From: Aerococcus viridans
GTDB taxonomy: Bacteria; Bacillota; Bacilli; Lactobacillales; Aerococcaceae
Length of the DNA: 24,415 bases
Direction: 5' to 3'
Assembly: GCF_002871935.1 (NCBI RefSeq)
Contig: NZ_PNHQ01000021.1
Coordinates: 1-24,415, forward strand
Shown one piece after another: positions 24,029 to 24,415 of this stretch. The notes beneath the pieces were generated by a model, which worked only from the letters and a program-made list of their open reading frames with translations, had not been told where the DNA came from and made no database searches. A program made the position numbers and the translations under genes. Positions within the stretch are counted from its first letter, which is position 1. Each line of letters opens with the position of its first letter.

Positions 24029-24101
24029 TGACCCGTGTAGGAATCGAACCTACGACCCACTGATTAAAAGTCAGTTGCTCTACCGACTGAGCTAACGAGT
24101 C
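24029..24101 (-). tRNA. tRNA-Lys(TTT)
   Basis: Anticodon loop CTTTTAA between ACTGA and TCAGT; discriminator A. One of the tRNAs thiolated by MnmA, encoded in this window. Confidence 0.97.
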
Positions 24102-24102
24102 A

Positions 24103-24178
24103 TGGTGGAGAATGAGGGGTTCGAACCCCCGACATCCTGCTTGTAAGGCAGACGCTCTCCCAGCTGAGCTAATTCTCC
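24103..24178 (-). tRNA. tRNA-Val(TAC), with encoded CCA
   Basis: Anticodon loop CTTACAA; acceptor GGAGAAT/ATTCTCC, discriminator A at 24106, then CCA (24105-24103). It is the only tRNA in the cluster with CCA in the DNA. A single base separates it from tRNA-Lys. First tRNA after 5S. Confidence 0.95.
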
Positions 24179-24184
24179 AATTTT

Positions 24185-24301
24185 GCATGGCAACGTCCTA
24201 GTCTCACAGGGGGCAACCCCCAACTACATTCGGCGCTAAGAAGCTTAACTTCTGTGTTCGAGATGGGAACAGGTGTGTCCTTCTTGCCATCATCACCACA
24301 C
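24185..24301 (-). rRNA. rrf: 5S ribosomal RNA
   Basis: About 117 bases. The 5' GTGTGGTGAT pairs with the 3' GTTGCCATGC through many G-U pairs. Conserved internal segments include ACACCTGTTCCCATCTCGAAC and AGTTAAGCTTCTTAGCGCCGA. The ends are set from the closing helix. It lies between the 23S end and tRNA-Val. Confidence 0.95.
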
Positions 24302-24383
24302 AATATTTATATGAGCTTTTGTTCGCTCAAAACTGAATCTGTAAGTCATCGACCATTCCATCATACAATCTATTATCCATTGG
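24302..24383 (-). other. 23S-5S intergenic spacer
   Basis: About 80 bases without a gene. It includes AGTTTTGAGCGAACAAAAGCTC, in which GAGC and GCTC can pair, a sequence type common near rRNA processing sites in Firmicutes. Confidence 0.6.
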
Positions 24384-24415
24384 ATAAGTCCTCGACCGAT
24401 TAGTACTAGTCCGCT
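24384..24415 (-). rRNA. rrl: 23S ribosomal RNA, 3' end (partial)
   Basis: On the minus strand AGCGGACTAGTACTAATCGG followed by TCGAGGACTT is the conserved 3' terminus of 23S rRNA. The rest lies outside the window; the exact 3' end is estimated. Confidence 0.92.

Noticed and set aside
22114..24178. Regularly spaced repeated motifs (GGxTTCGAxxCC) that could suggest an array such as CRISPR
   Set aside because: Each unit is a tRNA T-arm; the units form full cloverleaves with different anticodons.
22049..24188. Short open frames over the tRNA cluster
   Set aside because: They are translations of tRNA genes and show the repeating GSSP/GFEP patterns typical of translated T-arms.

Overview
The window is a low-GC Firmicutes chromosome segment, most likely Lactobacillales. 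Signs of this are the bifunctional glutathione synthase GshF, the DUF1831 protein, the L27 precursor with its cleavable N-terminus, a T-box leader, a Gram-positive-type 6S RNA beside rarA, and a large tRNA cluster behind an rRNA operon. Family level (for example Aerococcaceae) is only a guess. Apart from one partial group II intron the content looks chromosomal and housekeeping.

Layout. 1-84 is the 5' end of a group II intron (class C type, minus strand), abutting the Rho-independent terminator of mnmA. 161-5254 (minus) is a sulfur and thiol block: gshF, a cysteine desulfurase, DUF1831 and mnmA, with gshF and the desulfurase translationally coupled. 5444-7729 (plus) holds rarA, a 6S RNA gene and a universal stress protein. 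7797-9384 (minus) holds an M20 peptidase and an ArsC/Spx-fold protein. 9490-13913 (minus) is a MurNAc recycling locus, mupG-murQ-murP-murR. Its promoter carries a palindrome over the -35 box (candidate MurR operator) and a strong cre site just past the start of transcription. 14118-16486 (minus) holds ackA and the YtxK-type methyltransferase. 16870-17844 (minus) is rplU-prp-rpmA behind a structured L21 leader. 18037-20181 (minus) is an amino-acid ABC transporter, a binding-protein/permease fusion plus its ATPase, controlled by a T-box. 20502-21939 (minus) is mreC-mreD. 22075-24415 (minus) is the end of an rRNA operon: 23S 3' end, 5S, 23 tRNAs and a terminator.

How it works together. The desulfurase can supply persulfide sulfur to MnmA for 2-thiolation of tRNA U34, while GshF uses cysteine for glutathione. 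The mur genes take up MurNAc or MurNAc-GlcNAc as phosphosugars, cut the disaccharide (MupG), remove the lactyl ether (MurQ) and sense the product (MurR). Prp, encoded between L21 and L27, is the protease that trims L27. The order mreC-mreD-...-rplU-prp-rpmA matches the Bacillus arrangement, but a T-box-controlled transporter lies where minCD and spoIVF lie in Bacillus, and rRNA/tRNA genes lie where mreB would be expected.

Most worth checking: the intron behind a terminator, the ambiguous T-box specifier, the MurR/CcpA promoter architecture, the duplicated tRNA block, and U73 in both tRNA-Ser(UGA) copies.
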